This document shows positions 18,202 through 27,026 of a DNA stretch of 58,702 nucleotides, one piece after another. The DNA is from Fibrobacteria bacterium (lineage in GTDB: Bacteria; Fibrobacterota; Fibrobacteria; UBA11236), in the NCBI GenBank assembly GCA_021155885.1, contig JAJNBB010000018.1:1-58702 (forward strand), in the 5' to 3' direction. The stretch's first letter is position 1, and the number at the start of each line of letters is the position of its first letter. Made by a program: the position numbers and the translations under genes. A model generated the notes under the pieces. That model had not been told where the DNA came from and searched no databases. It saw nothing but the letters and a program-made list of their open reading frames with translations.

Positions 18202-19461
18202 ATGAAGAGAGTTCAATGGATGGCCGGAGCGGGGGTCTCCCTGCTGTTGGCGGGCTGTCTGAACGATCCCGATTCTTCAGGTCCCCATACCCCCGGGATG
18301 ACCATCGACAATGACGCGTCTTCCCTGGGCGTTCGCTTCACCCCTCGTCAGGAACGCATCCTTCTCGAGAACGCCGAGGGCGCTTTGCTCAAGGGGGCTG
18401 CCTACGAGAGTTTTACGATGACGCTGGTCGCCGAAATCGAACCGCCCCGGGTGAACGGCGTTGCGCTGCAGGCCACCAGCGTCTCCCTGAACGACGGCTA
18501 CGCCTACATCAGTTACAACACGGCGGGGGAGGCTTACGCCGGCGGGGTGGACGTGGTGCGGGTCAATTCCGGAATGGATCCCGAGATCGTTTCAAGCGTC
18601 GTGTACGACAGCGCGGATGTGCATTCCCTCTACTACCGCGACGGGGATCTCTATCTCGCGGAATCCGCCAGCGAACCCGAAGGCTCGCTGGCGGTTGTTG
18701 AGAGGATGCGCGTGGAAAACGGCAAGCTGCAGCACAAGGCGCGCGAACGCACCTTTCTCAATAGTTTCGCGATCACCGCGGTGACGGTACAGGAGGACAA
18801 GGTCTTCGCGACCTCGGGTAATACCGGCGGCTTGCATGTGCTTTCGCGCGAGACCTTCGAGGCCGGCTCGTCCATCGAGGCCGATGACGCCCGCTGGGTT
18901 GACGCCGATGAGTCGCGGGTGGTGGTCGTGCAGGGCATGCCGGGACGGATATCCGTTTATGACAAGGCGAAACTGGCCTTGATCGGCCTGTGGTCCTTCG
19001 CGGGGGCCGACATTCCGGAGGCCAAAACGACCGTGCGCCTGGTCGGAGGCAAGGCGTTGATCGCCGCCGGGACCGGCGGGATCCAGTTGATGAATTTGGA
19101 GACGGGAAAAATAGTGGGATCGGTGGCGGCGCCGGAGATAAAGGGAATGAGCGCCTCCCAGACCGTGGCCAATGCCGCCGACGGCGCGGGAGACCTGATT
19201 TACGCTTCCAACGGCGAGGCCGGCGTCTATGCGATCCAAGCCTCCGGCAATCTGGAGGACCTAACCGGCGACAAGGAGGTGGAACTGACTTCGTTGGGAA
19301 GGCTTGCCTTCGAGGGGTTGGAGTCGGTGAACCATGTCGCCTTCGACGGAAACATCCTGGTCATCGCCACGGGTCGTGGCGGTGTCAAAATCGTCTCCGT
19401 GGAGCCCAAACCGGTCGTCATCGAAGTACGGGGAGTCATTGGTTCCACGGAGATCGATTAA
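18202..19461 (+). CDS. Beta-propeller-like lipoprotein, paralogue 1
   Basis: 419 residues, ATG 18202 with GGAG about 8 nt upstream. Signal peptide with lipobox LLAGC (Cys19), so lipid-anchored. The body is a series of short beta-rich repeats of the LVIVD/YncE kind (AYISYNTAGEAYAGGVDVVRV, GGKALIAAGTGGIQLMN, NHVAFDGNILVIATGRGGVKIV). It carries a C-terminal extension (about 15 residues after KIVSVEPK) not found in the other two. Function unknown; the fold suggests a surface or periplasmic binding scaffold. First of three tandem paralogues. Confidence 0.85.
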   Translation: MKRVQWMAGAGVSLLLAGCLNDPDSSGPHTPGMTIDNDASSLGVRFTPRQERILLENAEGALLKGAAYESFTMTLVAEIEPPRVNGVALQATSVSLNDGYAYISYNTAGEAYAGGVDVVRVNSGMDPEIVSSVVYDSADVHSLYYRDGDLYLAESASEPEGSLAVVERMRVENGKLQHKARERTFLNSFAITAVTVQEDKVFATSGNTGGLHVLSRETFEAGSSIEADDARWVDADESRVVVVQGMPGRISVYDKAKLALIGLWSFAGADIPEAKTTVRLVGGKALIAAGTGGIQLMNLETGKIVGSVAAPEIKGMSASQTVANAADGAGDLIYASNGEAGVYAIQASGNLEDLTGDKEVELTSLGRLAFEGLESVNHVAFDGNILVIATGRGGVKIVSVEPKPVVIEVRGVIGSTEID

Positions 19462-19534
19462 AAAACCGGGAATGCCCTGCGGCATCCCGAAAACATGTAT
19501 CTATGGGAAGTCAAAGACCCAAGGAGATTCCAGA

Positions 19535-20743
19535 ATGTTCAAGCCTTTCATCGTCGCAATAGCCGCGCTTTCCCTGCTTCTCGCCAGCTGCCTGAACGAG
19601 GGCGGCAAGGACCTGCCCAGCGGAACGATCGACGGGATGACCATCGACAACGACCCGGCGGGCGAGCGCGTCACGGCGAAGAACGACACGATCCGCCTGG
19701 ACACGGTTCCCGGGGCCCCCAAGCGCGCCGCCACCAAGACCCTGACGCTGACCTTGGTGGCCGAGATCTCGCCGCCTGTTATAGGCGGCAAGACCCTGCA
19801 GGCCTCCAGCGTCGCCCTCGAGGCCGACTTCGCCTACGTGAGCTACAACTACCGGGGCGACACGGCCCTGGGCGGCGTCGACGTCATCCAGATCAAGTCG
19901 GGAAAGAACGCCACGCTTCGTTCCCAGGTCCTGTTCGACGACGCCGACGTGTCCTCGCTGCACTATGACGGCTACCTGTACCTCGCCACGGGGACGTCCG
20001 ATGCCGCGTTCGCGTCCTCCGCCGTGCTCGAGCGCATCCGCGTGGACGGCGGGAAGCTCGTGCTGCAGGCGCGCGAACGCGTCGCCCTCAACAGCTTCGC
20101 TGCCACGGCCGTGACGGTGAGCGGCACCCAGGTTTTCGCGACCTCCGGAAACACGGGCGGCCTGCATGTGCTATCCCAGTCGAGCCTCGCCGGGTCCTCG
20201 ATCCAAACCCTGGGCGATGCCCGCTGGGTCGACTACGACGATACGCGCGTGGTCGTGGCGCAGGGCACGCCGGGCCGCATCGCGGTGTATGCCAAGTCCT
20301 CGATGGCCCTGGCCAACACCTGGACCTTCACGGGCGCCGACGTTCCCGAGGCGAAAACGACCGTGCGCGTGATCGGCGGCAAGGCCCTGATCGCGGCCGG
20401 CACCGGAGGCGTGAAACTGATGAACCTGGCCACGGGCAAAATCGTGGGATCCATCCCGGTGCCGGTCGTGACCGGCGTGTCCGCGGCACTGTCGGTGGCG
20501 AACGCCGCCGACGCGGACGGAGACCTGGTCTACGTCTCCAACGGCGAAGCGGGCGTCTACGCCGTGGGCGCCTCCTCCGATCTTTCAGGTACCACCGGCG
20601 ACGCCGACATCGCCCTCACCGTGCTGGGCAAGCTGAAATTCAACAACCTCCAATCGGTCAACCACGTCGCCTTCGACGGGAACACCCTCGTGGTGGCCGC
20701 CGGCAAGGGCGGCGTGAAGATCATTTCAGTGAAGTGGCAATAA
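19535..20743 (+). CDS. Beta-propeller-like lipoprotein, paralogue 2
   Basis: 402 residues. ATG 19535 has AAGGAG at 19521-19526 and opens a signal peptide with lipobox LLASC. It shares with the neighbours GTIDGMTIDND near the N-terminus, TLTLTLVAEI, AYVSYNYRGDTALGGVDVI, TSGNTGGLHVLS, RWVDYDDTRVVVAQGTPGRI and GGKALIAAGTGGVKLMNL. These are repeated beta-blade units. It ends with KIISVKWQ, nearly the same as paralogue 3. A good terminator follows it, so paralogue 3 has its own promoter. Confidence 0.86.
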   Translation: MFKPFIVAIAALSLLLASCLNEGGKDLPSGTIDGMTIDNDPAGERVTAKNDTIRLDTVPGAPKRAATKTLTLTLVAEISPPVIGGKTLQASSVALEADFAYVSYNYRGDTALGGVDVIQIKSGKNATLRSQVLFDDADVSSLHYDGYLYLATGTSDAAFASSAVLERIRVDGGKLVLQARERVALNSFAATAVTVSGTQVFATSGNTGGLHVLSQSSLAGSSIQTLGDARWVDYDDTRVVVAQGTPGRIAVYAKSSMALANTWTFTGADVPEAKTTVRVIGGKALIAAGTGGVKLMNLATGKIVGSIPVPVVTGVSAALSVANAADADGDLVYVSNGEAGVYAVGASSDLSGTTGDADIALTVLGKLKFNNLQSVNHVAFDGNTLVVAAGKGGVKIISVKWQ

Positions 20744-20751
20744 GGCCGTTT

Positions 20752-20777
20752 GTCGCCTGAACAGGCGGCCTTTTTTT
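20752..20777 (+). terminator. Rho-independent terminator
   Basis: GTCGCCTG (20752-20759) pairs with CAGGCGGC (20762-20769) over a 2-nt loop, followed by C and seven Ts. It lies directly after the second propeller lipoprotein. Confidence 0.88.
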
Positions 20778-20882
20778 GATTGGATCGCGGTGGGGACAAT
20801 CCGTCCCCTGCTTTCTTCCCCCAGAGTGGATTCCCTGTCGGCAACTCCGTACCCTGATATTACAAGGGAAAAGGAGTACTCT

Positions 20883-22124
20883 ATGAAAACATCAACACTT
20901 TTACTGGCCGGACTGATCGGGAGCCTGCCGCTGGCGGGCTGCTTCGGGAATTCCAGCGAGGAGCCCGAAAGCGGGACCATCGACGGCATGACCGTCAACA
21001 ACAAGGAGTCGAGCTTTTCGGGGCGGCTCACCGCGAAGGATGAAACCGTGGTCGTGGACGCCGTTACGGGCCTCCCCAAGTCGGCGGGACCCGACAAGAC
21101 CCTGACGCTGACCTTGGTGGCGGAAATCGCGCCTCCGGTGGTTGCCGGCAAGACGCTGTCGGCCACGGGCGTCGTCCTGAAGGCCAACTTCGCCTACGTA
21201 AGCTATAGCTATCGCGGCGATACCGTGCTGGGCGGCGTGGAGTCCATCCACCTCAAGTCGGGGAAAAACGCGGTGCTGCGCTCGCAGGTGCTCTTCGACG
21301 ACGCCGAGGTGTCGGCCATCGCCTACAGCGGGGGCGAGCCCGAGGGCGCCCAGCACGTCTACCTGGCGACCACTACGACCGATTCCAATTTCACGGCGCC
21401 GGCCGTCGTGGAACGGGTGCGCGTGAACGGGGGCAAATTCGTCCTGCAATCCCGCGTGCGCACGGCCCTCAACAGCTCCTGGGCCACTTCGGTGGCGGTG
21501 GACGAGGACCGCGTCTTCGTGACCACGGGAGACTCCGGCGGGCTGCACGTGCTGTCGAGATTGAGCCTGGCCGGGCAGGGCGCACACCTCGCGGGGAACG
21601 CGCGCTGGGTGGACTTTGACGACACGCGGGTCGTGATCGCGCAGGGAATGCCCGGCCGCCTGGTGGTCTACGACAAGGCCGGCCTGGGCGCGACGAACAC
21701 CTGGTCCTTCACCGGCGCCGACATCGCCGGCGGCAAGACCACCGTGCGCGTCGTGGGCGGCAAGGCTCTCGTCGCCGCGGGAAGCGGGGGAGTGCTGCTG
21801 ATGAACTTGGCCAACGGCAAGGTGGTGGGGAGGGCCTCCGTGCCCGTCGTGAGCGGCTTGACCCTCGCCGCCACGGTCGCCAACTCGGCCGATGCCCGCA
21901 AGGACCTCGTCTTCGTCTCGAACGACGAGGCGGGGATATACGCCTACCGGGCCTCCGCGAACCTCGATTCGATCACCGGGAACGACACGATTTCCCTGGC
22001 TTCCCTCGGCAAGCTGCGCTTCGGGACGCTGCAGGCCGCCTCGCACCTGGCCTTCGATGGCAACACCCTCGTGGTGGCCTCGGGCACGGGCGGCGTGAAA
22101 ATCATCTCGGTGAAGTGGGAATAG
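20883..22124 (+). CDS. Beta-propeller-like lipoprotein, paralogue 3
   Basis: 413 residues. ATG 20883 is preceded by AAAAGGAG. Lipobox LPLAGC. Same plan as the two upstream genes: GTIDGMTVNN, TLTLTLVAEIAPPVVAGKTL, AYVSYSYRGDTVLGGVES, TTGDSGGLHVLS, GGKALVAAGSGGVLLMNL, final KIISVKWE. The low-similarity part is right after the lipidated Cys (acidic, Ser/Glu-rich linker), as expected for a surface tether. No enzymatic motif seen; function unknown. Confidence 0.86.
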   Translation: MKTSTLLLAGLIGSLPLAGCFGNSSEEPESGTIDGMTVNNKESSFSGRLTAKDETVVVDAVTGLPKSAGPDKTLTLTLVAEIAPPVVAGKTLSATGVVLKANFAYVSYSYRGDTVLGGVESIHLKSGKNAVLRSQVLFDDAEVSAIAYSGGEPEGAQHVYLATTTTDSNFTAPAVVERVRVNGGKFVLQSRVRTALNSSWATSVAVDEDRVFVTTGDSGGLHVLSRLSLAGQGAHLAGNARWVDFDDTRVVIAQGMPGRLVVYDKAGLGATNTWSFTGADIAGGKTTVRVVGGKALVAAGSGGVLLMNLANGKVVGRASVPVVSGLTLAATVANSADARKDLVFVSNDEAGIYAYRASANLDSITGNDTISLASLGKLRFGTLQAASHLAFDGNTLVVASGTGGVKIISVKWE

Positions 22125-22148
22125 GAAAGGGCTGACTCCGCCCCGTCC

Positions 22149-22172
22149 CGCGGCGGGCTTCGGCCCGCCGCG
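22149..22172 (+). terminator. GC hairpin with UUCG tetraloop, no T-run
   Basis: CGCGGCGGGC (22149-22158) and GCCCGCCGCG (22163-22172) form a perfect 10-bp stem closed by TTCG, 24 nt after the stop of the third lipoprotein. It is followed by CCCCC, not T, so it may be a 3'-end-protecting hairpin or a Rho-type terminator signal rather than an intrinsic terminator. Confidence 0.5.
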
Positions 22173-22208
22173 CCCCCGTCCCTGGGCATCTTTGCTTATT
22201 CTTTGTCC

Positions 22209-23060
22209 ATGGCCGGGACATTTTGCCTCCTTTCGAAGAAGGGCGGGGTGGGGAAGACCACCTTCACCCTGAACTGCGCGCACGCCCTGGCGTTCTCGGG
22301 TTTCAAGGTCCTGCTCGTCGACCTGGACGCGCAATCCAACCTCACCAAGCATTTGCTCGGACGCAACCAGCCGGGCGGGTTCGTCCGCCGCCCCGACTTC
22401 CCCGACATCTCCAAGGTGCTGACTTCGCGGCACAGCGCGGCCTCGGCGGTCGTCGAGACCGGGTATGCCGGGCTGCACCTGCTCCCGGGCAGTCCCGACC
22501 TCGACGACCTGCCCCTGCTCAACCCGCGCCTCGGCCGCGAGCCTTCGCGCCTTCGCTCCCTGCTGGCGCCCCTGTACCCGCACTACGATTACGTGCTGGT
22601 CGACTGCCCCCCCGTCCTGAACTGGCTCACGCGCATGGCCCTGATGGCCACCGAGAAGGTGATCATCCCCACGCAGCCCGAGGCGTACGCGCTGCAGGGG
22701 CTGCAGGACCTGGTGCCATGGCTCGACAAGATGACCGCCACCGCGCAGCTCTTTAAAATCGTGATCAACATGTACCGGGCGAACACGCAGCTGCACCAGG
22801 CGCTGGCCGCCCAGATCGAGGCCGCCTACCCCGGCCGGGTCGCGCGGCAGCGCGTGCGCCTCACCATCGACCTCGCCGAGGCGGCCCGGGCGGGGTTGAG
22901 CGTCTTCGAGCACGCCCCCACGTCCCTGGCGGCCATGGATCTGTATGCCCTATGCTTTGAGCTGTTCGGCTTGTCGGCAGAGAGCGTGAGGACGCGGATG
23001 AAGGAGCGGGCGGCGGAAGGGTTGGGAACGGAGCAGCAGGGGTTGGCGGTGGGGACCTAG
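22209..23060 (+). CDS. ParA/MinD family ATPase (orphan)
   Basis: 283 residues. Deviant Walker A SKKGGVGKTTF at residues 9-19 with the signature Lys, LLVDLDAQSNLT (Walker A'), and VLVDCPPVLNWLT (Walker B). Members position chromosomes, plasmids or cell-surface machines. There is no parB, parS-like repeat or chemotaxis gene beside it, so its cargo cannot be inferred. I start at ATG 22209; TTG 22203 is in frame. The Gly/Glu-rich C-terminus (KERAAEGLGTEQQ) is not conserved in the family. Confidence 0.85.
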   Translation: MAGTFCLLSKKGGVGKTTFTLNCAHALAFSGFKVLLVDLDAQSNLTKHLLGRNQPGGFVRRPDFPDISKVLTSRHSAASAVVETGYAGLHLLPGSPDLDDLPLLNPRLGREPSRLRSLLAPLYPHYDYVLVDCPPVLNWLTRMALMATEKVIIPTQPEAYALQGLQDLVPWLDKMTATAQLFKIVINMYRANTQLHQALAAQIEAAYPGRVARQRVRLTIDLAEAARAGLSVFEHAPTSLAAMDLYALCFELFGLSAESVRTRMKERAAEGLGTEQQGLAVGT

Positions 23061-23069
23061 GGGAAGTAG

Positions 23070-23210
23070 GGTTGTTAGTTGTTCACCGTGATCCTGTCCA
23101 TTCCCTGTCGTTGTTGGTTGTCAGAGGCGTAGTTTATCGCCAATTTGCCCATTTTTGAAAGAAATATGGGGTTGGATTTTCCAACAACCAACAACTGACA
23201 ACCAACAACC
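23070..23210. repeat. Heptad inverted-repeat element, copy B
   Basis: GTTGTTGGTTGTCAG (23110-23124) pairs perfectly with CTGACAACCAACAAC (23195-23209). An extra GTTGTTAGTTGTT lies at 23071-23083 and CCAACAACCAACAA at 23181-23194. It begins 10 nt after the parA stop. It shares CCCTGTCGTTGTT with copy D. Confidence 0.85.
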
Positions 23211-23373
23211 GCCCCCTAAATTCCCCGAATTCAGGGCCTTGCGGCCCCGCCCCCCTTTAAATACCTTTGCTCTCCTCCCCCAACCGGGAGATTCCTGTCT
23301 TTCGCCCTTGAAAAAGCGCGCGGAAGGCCAATCCGCCGGAAATTCATCCGCCGGGAGTCCAAAGGAAGCCTAC

Positions 23374-23751
23374 GTGAAGCAATACGAGACCATTCTCGTC
23401 GTGGACGCCATGATCCCCGACGAATCCATCACCTCGGAGTTCGACGCCGTCGCGAAGCTCATCGAGTCCCAGGGTAAAATCATCCGCGTCGACCGTTGGG
23501 GCAAGCGCCGCCTGGCCTACTCCATCCGCAAGCGCACGCACGGCGAGTACGCCGCCTTCTATTACGAAGCCGAGCCGGGCTTGCCCGCCGAAATGGAAAA
23601 GCGCCTCCGCATCAACGAGAACGCGCTGCGCTGGCTGACCGTCGTAGAAAACCCCGCCGGCATTCCTCCCGCGCCGACCGCCCAGGTCCCGGGCGAGGGC
23701 GAAGGCGAAGCTGAGGCCGACGAGAAGGCCAAGAAAGAAGGAGAAGAATAA
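23374..23751 (+). CDS. rpsF: 30S ribosomal protein S6
   Basis: 125 residues. GTG 23374 with AAAGGAAG just upstream gives the usual [11 protein letters not shown] start. Conserved core [20 protein letters not shown] and AFYYEAEPG. The last 20 or so residues are an acidic Glu/Ala/Lys tail, longer than in E. coli without its RimK-added glutamates. It binds S18 in the 30S platform. It overlaps rpsR by one base (TAATG), a tight translational coupling that fits the S6:S18 heterodimer. Confidence 0.95.
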   Translation: MKQYETILVVDAMIPDESITSEFDAVAKLIESQGKIIRVDRWGKRRLAYSIRKRTHGEYAAFYYEAEPGLPAEMEKRLRINENALRWLTVVENPAGIPPAPTAQVPGEGEGEAEADEKAKKEGEE

Positions 23752-24038
23752 TGCCCGGACGTGATAGAGACCGCGACGGAAAGAAGGACGCCAAGAAGGA
23801 CGCGAAGCGCGAGGCCAAGACCCGCAAACGCAAAACTTGCTACTTCACCGAAAACAAGATCGCGCACATCGACTACAAGGACGACAAGCTTCTCCGCAAG
23901 TTCATCAACGAGCGCGGCAAGATCGTCTCGCGCAAAGTCTCCGGAACCTCAGCCCGTTACCAGCGCGAGCTGGCGTCGGCCATCAAGCGCGCCCGCCATC
24001 TGGCGCTCCTGCCCTTCGTGGCAGAGAACATGCGCTAA
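23751..24038 (+). CDS. rpsR: 30S ribosomal protein S18
   Basis: 95 residues. Conserved [31 protein letters not shown], then the [26 protein letters not shown] segment typical of S18. The N-terminus has an extra 20-residue Lys/Arg/Asp-rich extension. The single Cys in KTCYF is a leftover of the zinc-type form. No ssb lies between rpsF and rpsR, unlike in many Firmicutes. Confidence 0.95.
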   Translation: MPGRDRDRDGKKDAKKDAKREAKTRKRKTCYFTENKIAHIDYKDDKLLRKFINERGKIVSRKVSGTSARYQRELASAIKRARHLALLPFVAENMR

Positions 24039-24056
24039 GGCCGGGGAAGGAACATC

Positions 24057-24509
24057 ATGGACGTCATTCTCAAGCAAGAAATCCAGGGCCTCGGCAAGCA
24101 GCTCGAGGTCGTGAAAGTCAAGAACGGCTTCGCGCACAACTACCTGTTCCCCCGCGACCTCGCGATGCTGGCCACGCCCGGCTCCCGCAAGCAGCTGGAG
24201 ACGCTGCGCGCCAAGGCCGAGGCCGTGTCGGCCCGCGAAAAGACTTCCTTCGAGGCCCTGGCCGAGAAGCTGAAGACCGTTTCGCTGACCATCGCCGCGA
24301 AGGTCCAGGACGGCGAGAAGCTGTACGGATCGATCCAGGCGCAGGACATTTCCGCCAAGCTGCGCGAGGCCGGCTACGATCTCGACCGCAAGGTCGTGGT
24401 GCTCCCCGAGGCCATCAAGGCCCTGGGCATGTACAGCATCAAGCTGCAGCTGCACAAGGAAGTTGAAGCGAAGGTTAAGCTCTGGGTAATCTCGGACGAA
24501 TCGAAATAA
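24057..24509 (+). CDS. rplI: 50S ribosomal protein L9
   Basis: 150 residues. N-terminal domain MDVILKQEIQGLGKQLEVVKVKNGFAHNYLFP, long connecting helix, and C-terminal domain (GSIQAQDISAKL, KALGMYSIKLQLHKEVEAKV). Length is standard. It is the third gene of the rpsF-rpsR-rplI operon, 18 nt after rpsR, with a ribosome-binding GGGGAAGGA before the ATG. A terminator follows. Confidence 0.96.
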   Translation: MDVILKQEIQGLGKQLEVVKVKNGFAHNYLFPRDLAMLATPGSRKQLETLRAKAEAVSAREKTSFEALAEKLKTVSLTIAAKVQDGEKLYGSIQAQDISAKLREAGYDLDRKVVVLPEAIKALGMYSIKLQLHKEVEAKVKLWVISDESK

Positions 24510-24530
24510 ATTCGATTTAGGGTAGTATGA

Positions 24531-24563
24531 AAAGGCCGCGCGCAAGCGTGGCCTTTTTCTTTT
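24531..24563 (+). terminator. Rho-independent terminator after rplI
   Basis: GGCCGCGC and GCGTGGCC pair (one G-T wobble) around a GCAA tetraloop at 24542-24545, with AAA before and a T-rich run after. A smaller hairpin (AATCGAA / TTCGATT) overlaps the rplI stop. Confidence 0.9.
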
Positions 24564-24565
24564 TC

Positions 24566-24855
24566 GATTGATGGGAATTTAAAGGCGGCATTCCATGGAG
24601 CCGGCAGGGTCGGTACTTCGCTTCGCCGGGCTGCGACCGGCGCGCTAGGTCGTTGCCTTCCGTCGCGAGGCTCCCAGCCTCGCTTCCTCAGGCGCCTACT
24701 AGCGCTTGGTCGGAGCTCCGGCGCCCCTGTTTTCCTTCGTTAAAAATGGTTTTCCGGTGAACTTCAAAATTCCCTTTTGCGTTCTTTTGCGGCCAATCCT
24801 TCTTTTTTTGTCTTGTGTTCTTGCGGCCATTTGCGTTTTCCTATCGTTGTCCATT
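24566..24855. other. Gene-free stretch with GC palindromes before dapB
   Basis: No gene seen. The first half is GC-rich and structured: GCGAGGCT-3 nt-AGCCTCGC (24664-24682), and GCGCTAG (24642-24648) with CTAGCGC (24699-24705). The second half is T-rich and holds two near-copies of GTTCTTGCGGCCA-like sequence. The latter part probably contains the dapB promoter, but no convincing -35/-10 pair stands out. Confidence 0.4.
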
Positions 24856-25659
24856 ATGTCAAATCCAGTAGAGATCATTGTTTTAGGCGCCAAGGGGCGC
24901 ATGGGCCAAAACGTTCTCGCCGCCTGCGCCAAGGCGGAGCGCGAAAAGCCCGGGACGCTCAAGATCCTCGCGGGCGTGGAGGCGCAAGGCGCCTCCGGCT
25001 CGATCGCGGTCGACGGTCTCGAGGTCCCGCTTACCGACTCCCTGCAATCCGTGATCAAGCCCGGCGCGGTGGTGATCGACTTCACCACCCTCGAATCCTC
25101 GTTGTCCGCGCTCGCGATTTGCGAGAAGGCGGGCGCGGCGCACGTCCTGTGCACCACGGGTTTCAGCCCCGAGCAGAAGGCGGCCATCGGGGCCGCCGCG
25201 CAAAAGATCCCCGTGCTGTTCTCGCCCAACATGAGCATCGGCGTCAACGTGCTCTTCAAGGCCGCCGAGGCGGTGGCCCGGGCGCTGGGCGCCGACTTCG
25301 ACGTCGAGATCATCGAGGCCCACCACAACCAGAAGAAGGACGCGCCCAGCGGCACGGCCCTGGGCTTCGCCGAGGCGGTGGCCCGCGGCCTGGACGTGAA
25401 CCTGAAGGACCACGCGGTGTACGGCCGCGAGGGGATGGTCGGCGCGCGTCCGCGCGGCGAGATCGGCATCCATGCCGTGCGCGGCGGGGACATCGCGGGC
25501 GACCATACGGTGCTCTTCGCCGGCGACGGCGAACGGATCGAGATCCGCCACGTGGCGCACGGCCGCTCCGTCTTCGCTCAAGGCGCCCTCCGGGCGGCCT
25601 TGTTCCTGGCGGGTCGCAAGCCGGGGTTGTATACGATGGCCGACGTTTTGTCCTTGTAG
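24856..25659 (+). CDS. dapB: 4-hydroxy-tetrahydrodipicolinate reductase
   Basis: 267 residues. NAD(P)H-dependent step of lysine and meso-diaminopimelate synthesis, feeding peptidoglycan. Visible: N-terminal dinucleotide-binding GAKGRMGQ, DFTT, CTTGFS, SPNMSIGVNVLF, and the catalytic/substrate motif EIIEAHHNQKKDAPSGTAL. ATG 24856 was chosen over upstream in-frame codons because they would add a hydrophobic leader atypical for this cytoplasmic enzyme. The stop codon is part of a perfect palindrome. Confidence 0.96.
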   Translation: MSNPVEIIVLGAKGRMGQNVLAACAKAEREKPGTLKILAGVEAQGASGSIAVDGLEVPLTDSLQSVIKPGAVVIDFTTLESSLSALAICEKAGAAHVLCTTGFSPEQKAAIGAAAQKIPVLFSPNMSIGVNVLFKAAEAVARALGADFDVEIIEAHHNQKKDAPSGTALGFAEAVARGLDVNLKDHAVYGREGMVGARPRGEIGIHAVRGGDIAGDHTVLFAGDGERIEIRHVAHGRSVFAQGALRAALFLAGRKPGLYTMADVLSL

Positions 25660-25683
25660 GGGCGGGGGTGACCCCGCCCCTAC
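25656..25683. repeat. GC-rich perfect palindrome overlapping the dapB stop
   Basis: GTAGGGGCGGGG (25656-25667) and CCCCGCCCCTAC (25672-25683), 12 bp, loop GTGA. There is no T-run. The TAG stop of dapB lies within the left arm. It is similar in placement to the IR at the tmk stop. Confidence 0.8.
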
Positions 25684-25793
25684 CTACCCACCGATCCATA
25701 CCGTCGGCCATCCGGGTCGGGCCCGGGTTTCCCGGCCGTTTTTCGGCCCCTGCGGTGTACCCGGCGGGCCTGATTTTGTAGATTCCCCGCAAC

Positions 25794-27026
25794 ATGTCGC
25801 TTTCTCTTTTCAACGCCCCCCGGGCCCTTGCCCTGGTTTTCGCCGCCGGCCTTTTGTCGGGTTTGGGAGCGACCGCCTTCGCCGCGCCCGCCGTGGCCCA
25901 GGCGGCCCCCGCCGAGGATCCTTATGGCATCGGGACGTCTCCGGTCGCGCCCGGTACGCCCGATACGGGGGCCGTTCCCCCGCCCGCTCCCGGCGCCGTG
26001 CGCGCCGATACCGCGCGTCCCGCGGCTCCCGCGCCCGATACCGTGCCCACCTTGCAGATGGGGCGTTCCACTTCGGACACGGTCGTGCCCCGCGCCCCGC
26101 GCCCGCGCATCACGCGGGAGACCACCGTCAACCCGATGGACGTGCAACGCGGAAGCTACCGCAACCCCAAGAAGGCCCTGTTCATGTCGCTGGTCGTGCC
26201 GGGCCTGGGGCAGGCCTACATCGGCCAGAGCAAGTTCAACTACGTCCGCGCCGCGTTGTACTTCACCGCGGACGTGACGATGGGGTATTTATGGTACGAC
26301 TACAGCGTGGTGAAGTACGACAAAAAGGTCAAGCAGTACCGTGCCTTCGCGGACCAGCACTGGCGCCAGGCGAGCTATGAGGACAAGATCACCGAGATGG
26401 TCGGCACCGTGACGGAGCAGGCCCTGTTCGAGCAGCTCAATCCCAGCCGCGCCAACTATTGCGCCGCCGTGCAGTCCGACGAAGGTTCGGGAGCGGACCT
26501 GGTGTCGGGTTGCACCCGCGTCTGGAGCCAGGAAAACGCGGACGAGATCAATTACGCCGATTTCAAGACGACGTACGCGGGCGACGTGCCGGGCCCGGCC
26601 ACGGGCGCGCGACGCGCGGGATTCCCCGGCGACGTGGAGTTCTACGAAATGATCGGGCGCGACCAGGAGTTCGTTTTCGGCTGGGACGACGTGGCGGCCG
26701 ACCCGGGCCGGCCGGTGAGCGCCTCCAACCCCGGGTTCGACCTGACGGACACCAGTTGGGTCGGCGTCAGCGCCAACCGCGACCGCTACAACTCCATGCG
26801 GCAGACGGCCAAGGATTATTCGCGCATGCAGACCTGGTTCCTCGGCGGCATTGTGCTGAACCACATCGCCTCGGCGGTGGATGCCGCCATCACGGCGCGG
26901 CGCCATAACCGCGTCCTCTACGAGGACGGCGGGGCGCGTTGGTACGACAAGGTCAATCTGGACGGCGGCATGGCCATGGACCTGGGCCGTCCGCGCACGT
27001 ACCTGACCGCCTACCTGTCTTTCTGA
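25794..27026 (+). CDS. DUF5683-like envelope protein
   Basis: 410 residues with a signal peptide (ending about AAPAVAQA) and a 100-residue Pro/Ala/Asp-rich linker, then a domain starting KKALFMSLVVPGLGQAYIGQSKFNYVRAA. This PGLGQ-Y-x-G pattern is typical of DUF5683-type membrane proteins. A long charged region (110-200) is followed by a second hydrophobic segment (FLGGIVLNHIASAVDAAI). Function unknown. It is coupled by TGATG to the next gene, which looks like a shorter relative. Confidence 0.8.
   Translation: MSLSLFNAPRALALVFAAGLLSGLGATAFAAPAVAQAAPAEDPYGIGTSPVAPGTPDTGAVPPPAPGAVRADTARPAAPAPDTVPTLQMGRSTSDTVVPRAPRPRITRETTVNPMDVQRGSYRNPKKALFMSLVVPGLGQAYIGQSKFNYVRAALYFTADVTMGYLWYDYSVVKYDKKVKQYRAFADQHWRQASYEDKITEMVGTVTEQALFEQLNPSRANYCAAVQSDEGSGADLVSGCTRVWSQENADEINYADFKTTYAGDVPGPATGARRAGFPGDVEFYEMIGRDQEFVFGWDDVAADPGRPVSASNPGFDLTDTSWVGVSANRDRYNSMRQTAKDYSRMQTWFLGGIVLNHIASAVDAAITARRHNRVLYEDGGARWYDKVNLDGGMAMDLGRPRTYLTAYLSF

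Noticed and set aside
20901-22913. A 670-codon minus-strand frame across the third lipoprotein and parA
   Set aside because: It spans two well-supported genes and their gap, has low-complexity Arg/Gly/Val composition and no motif.
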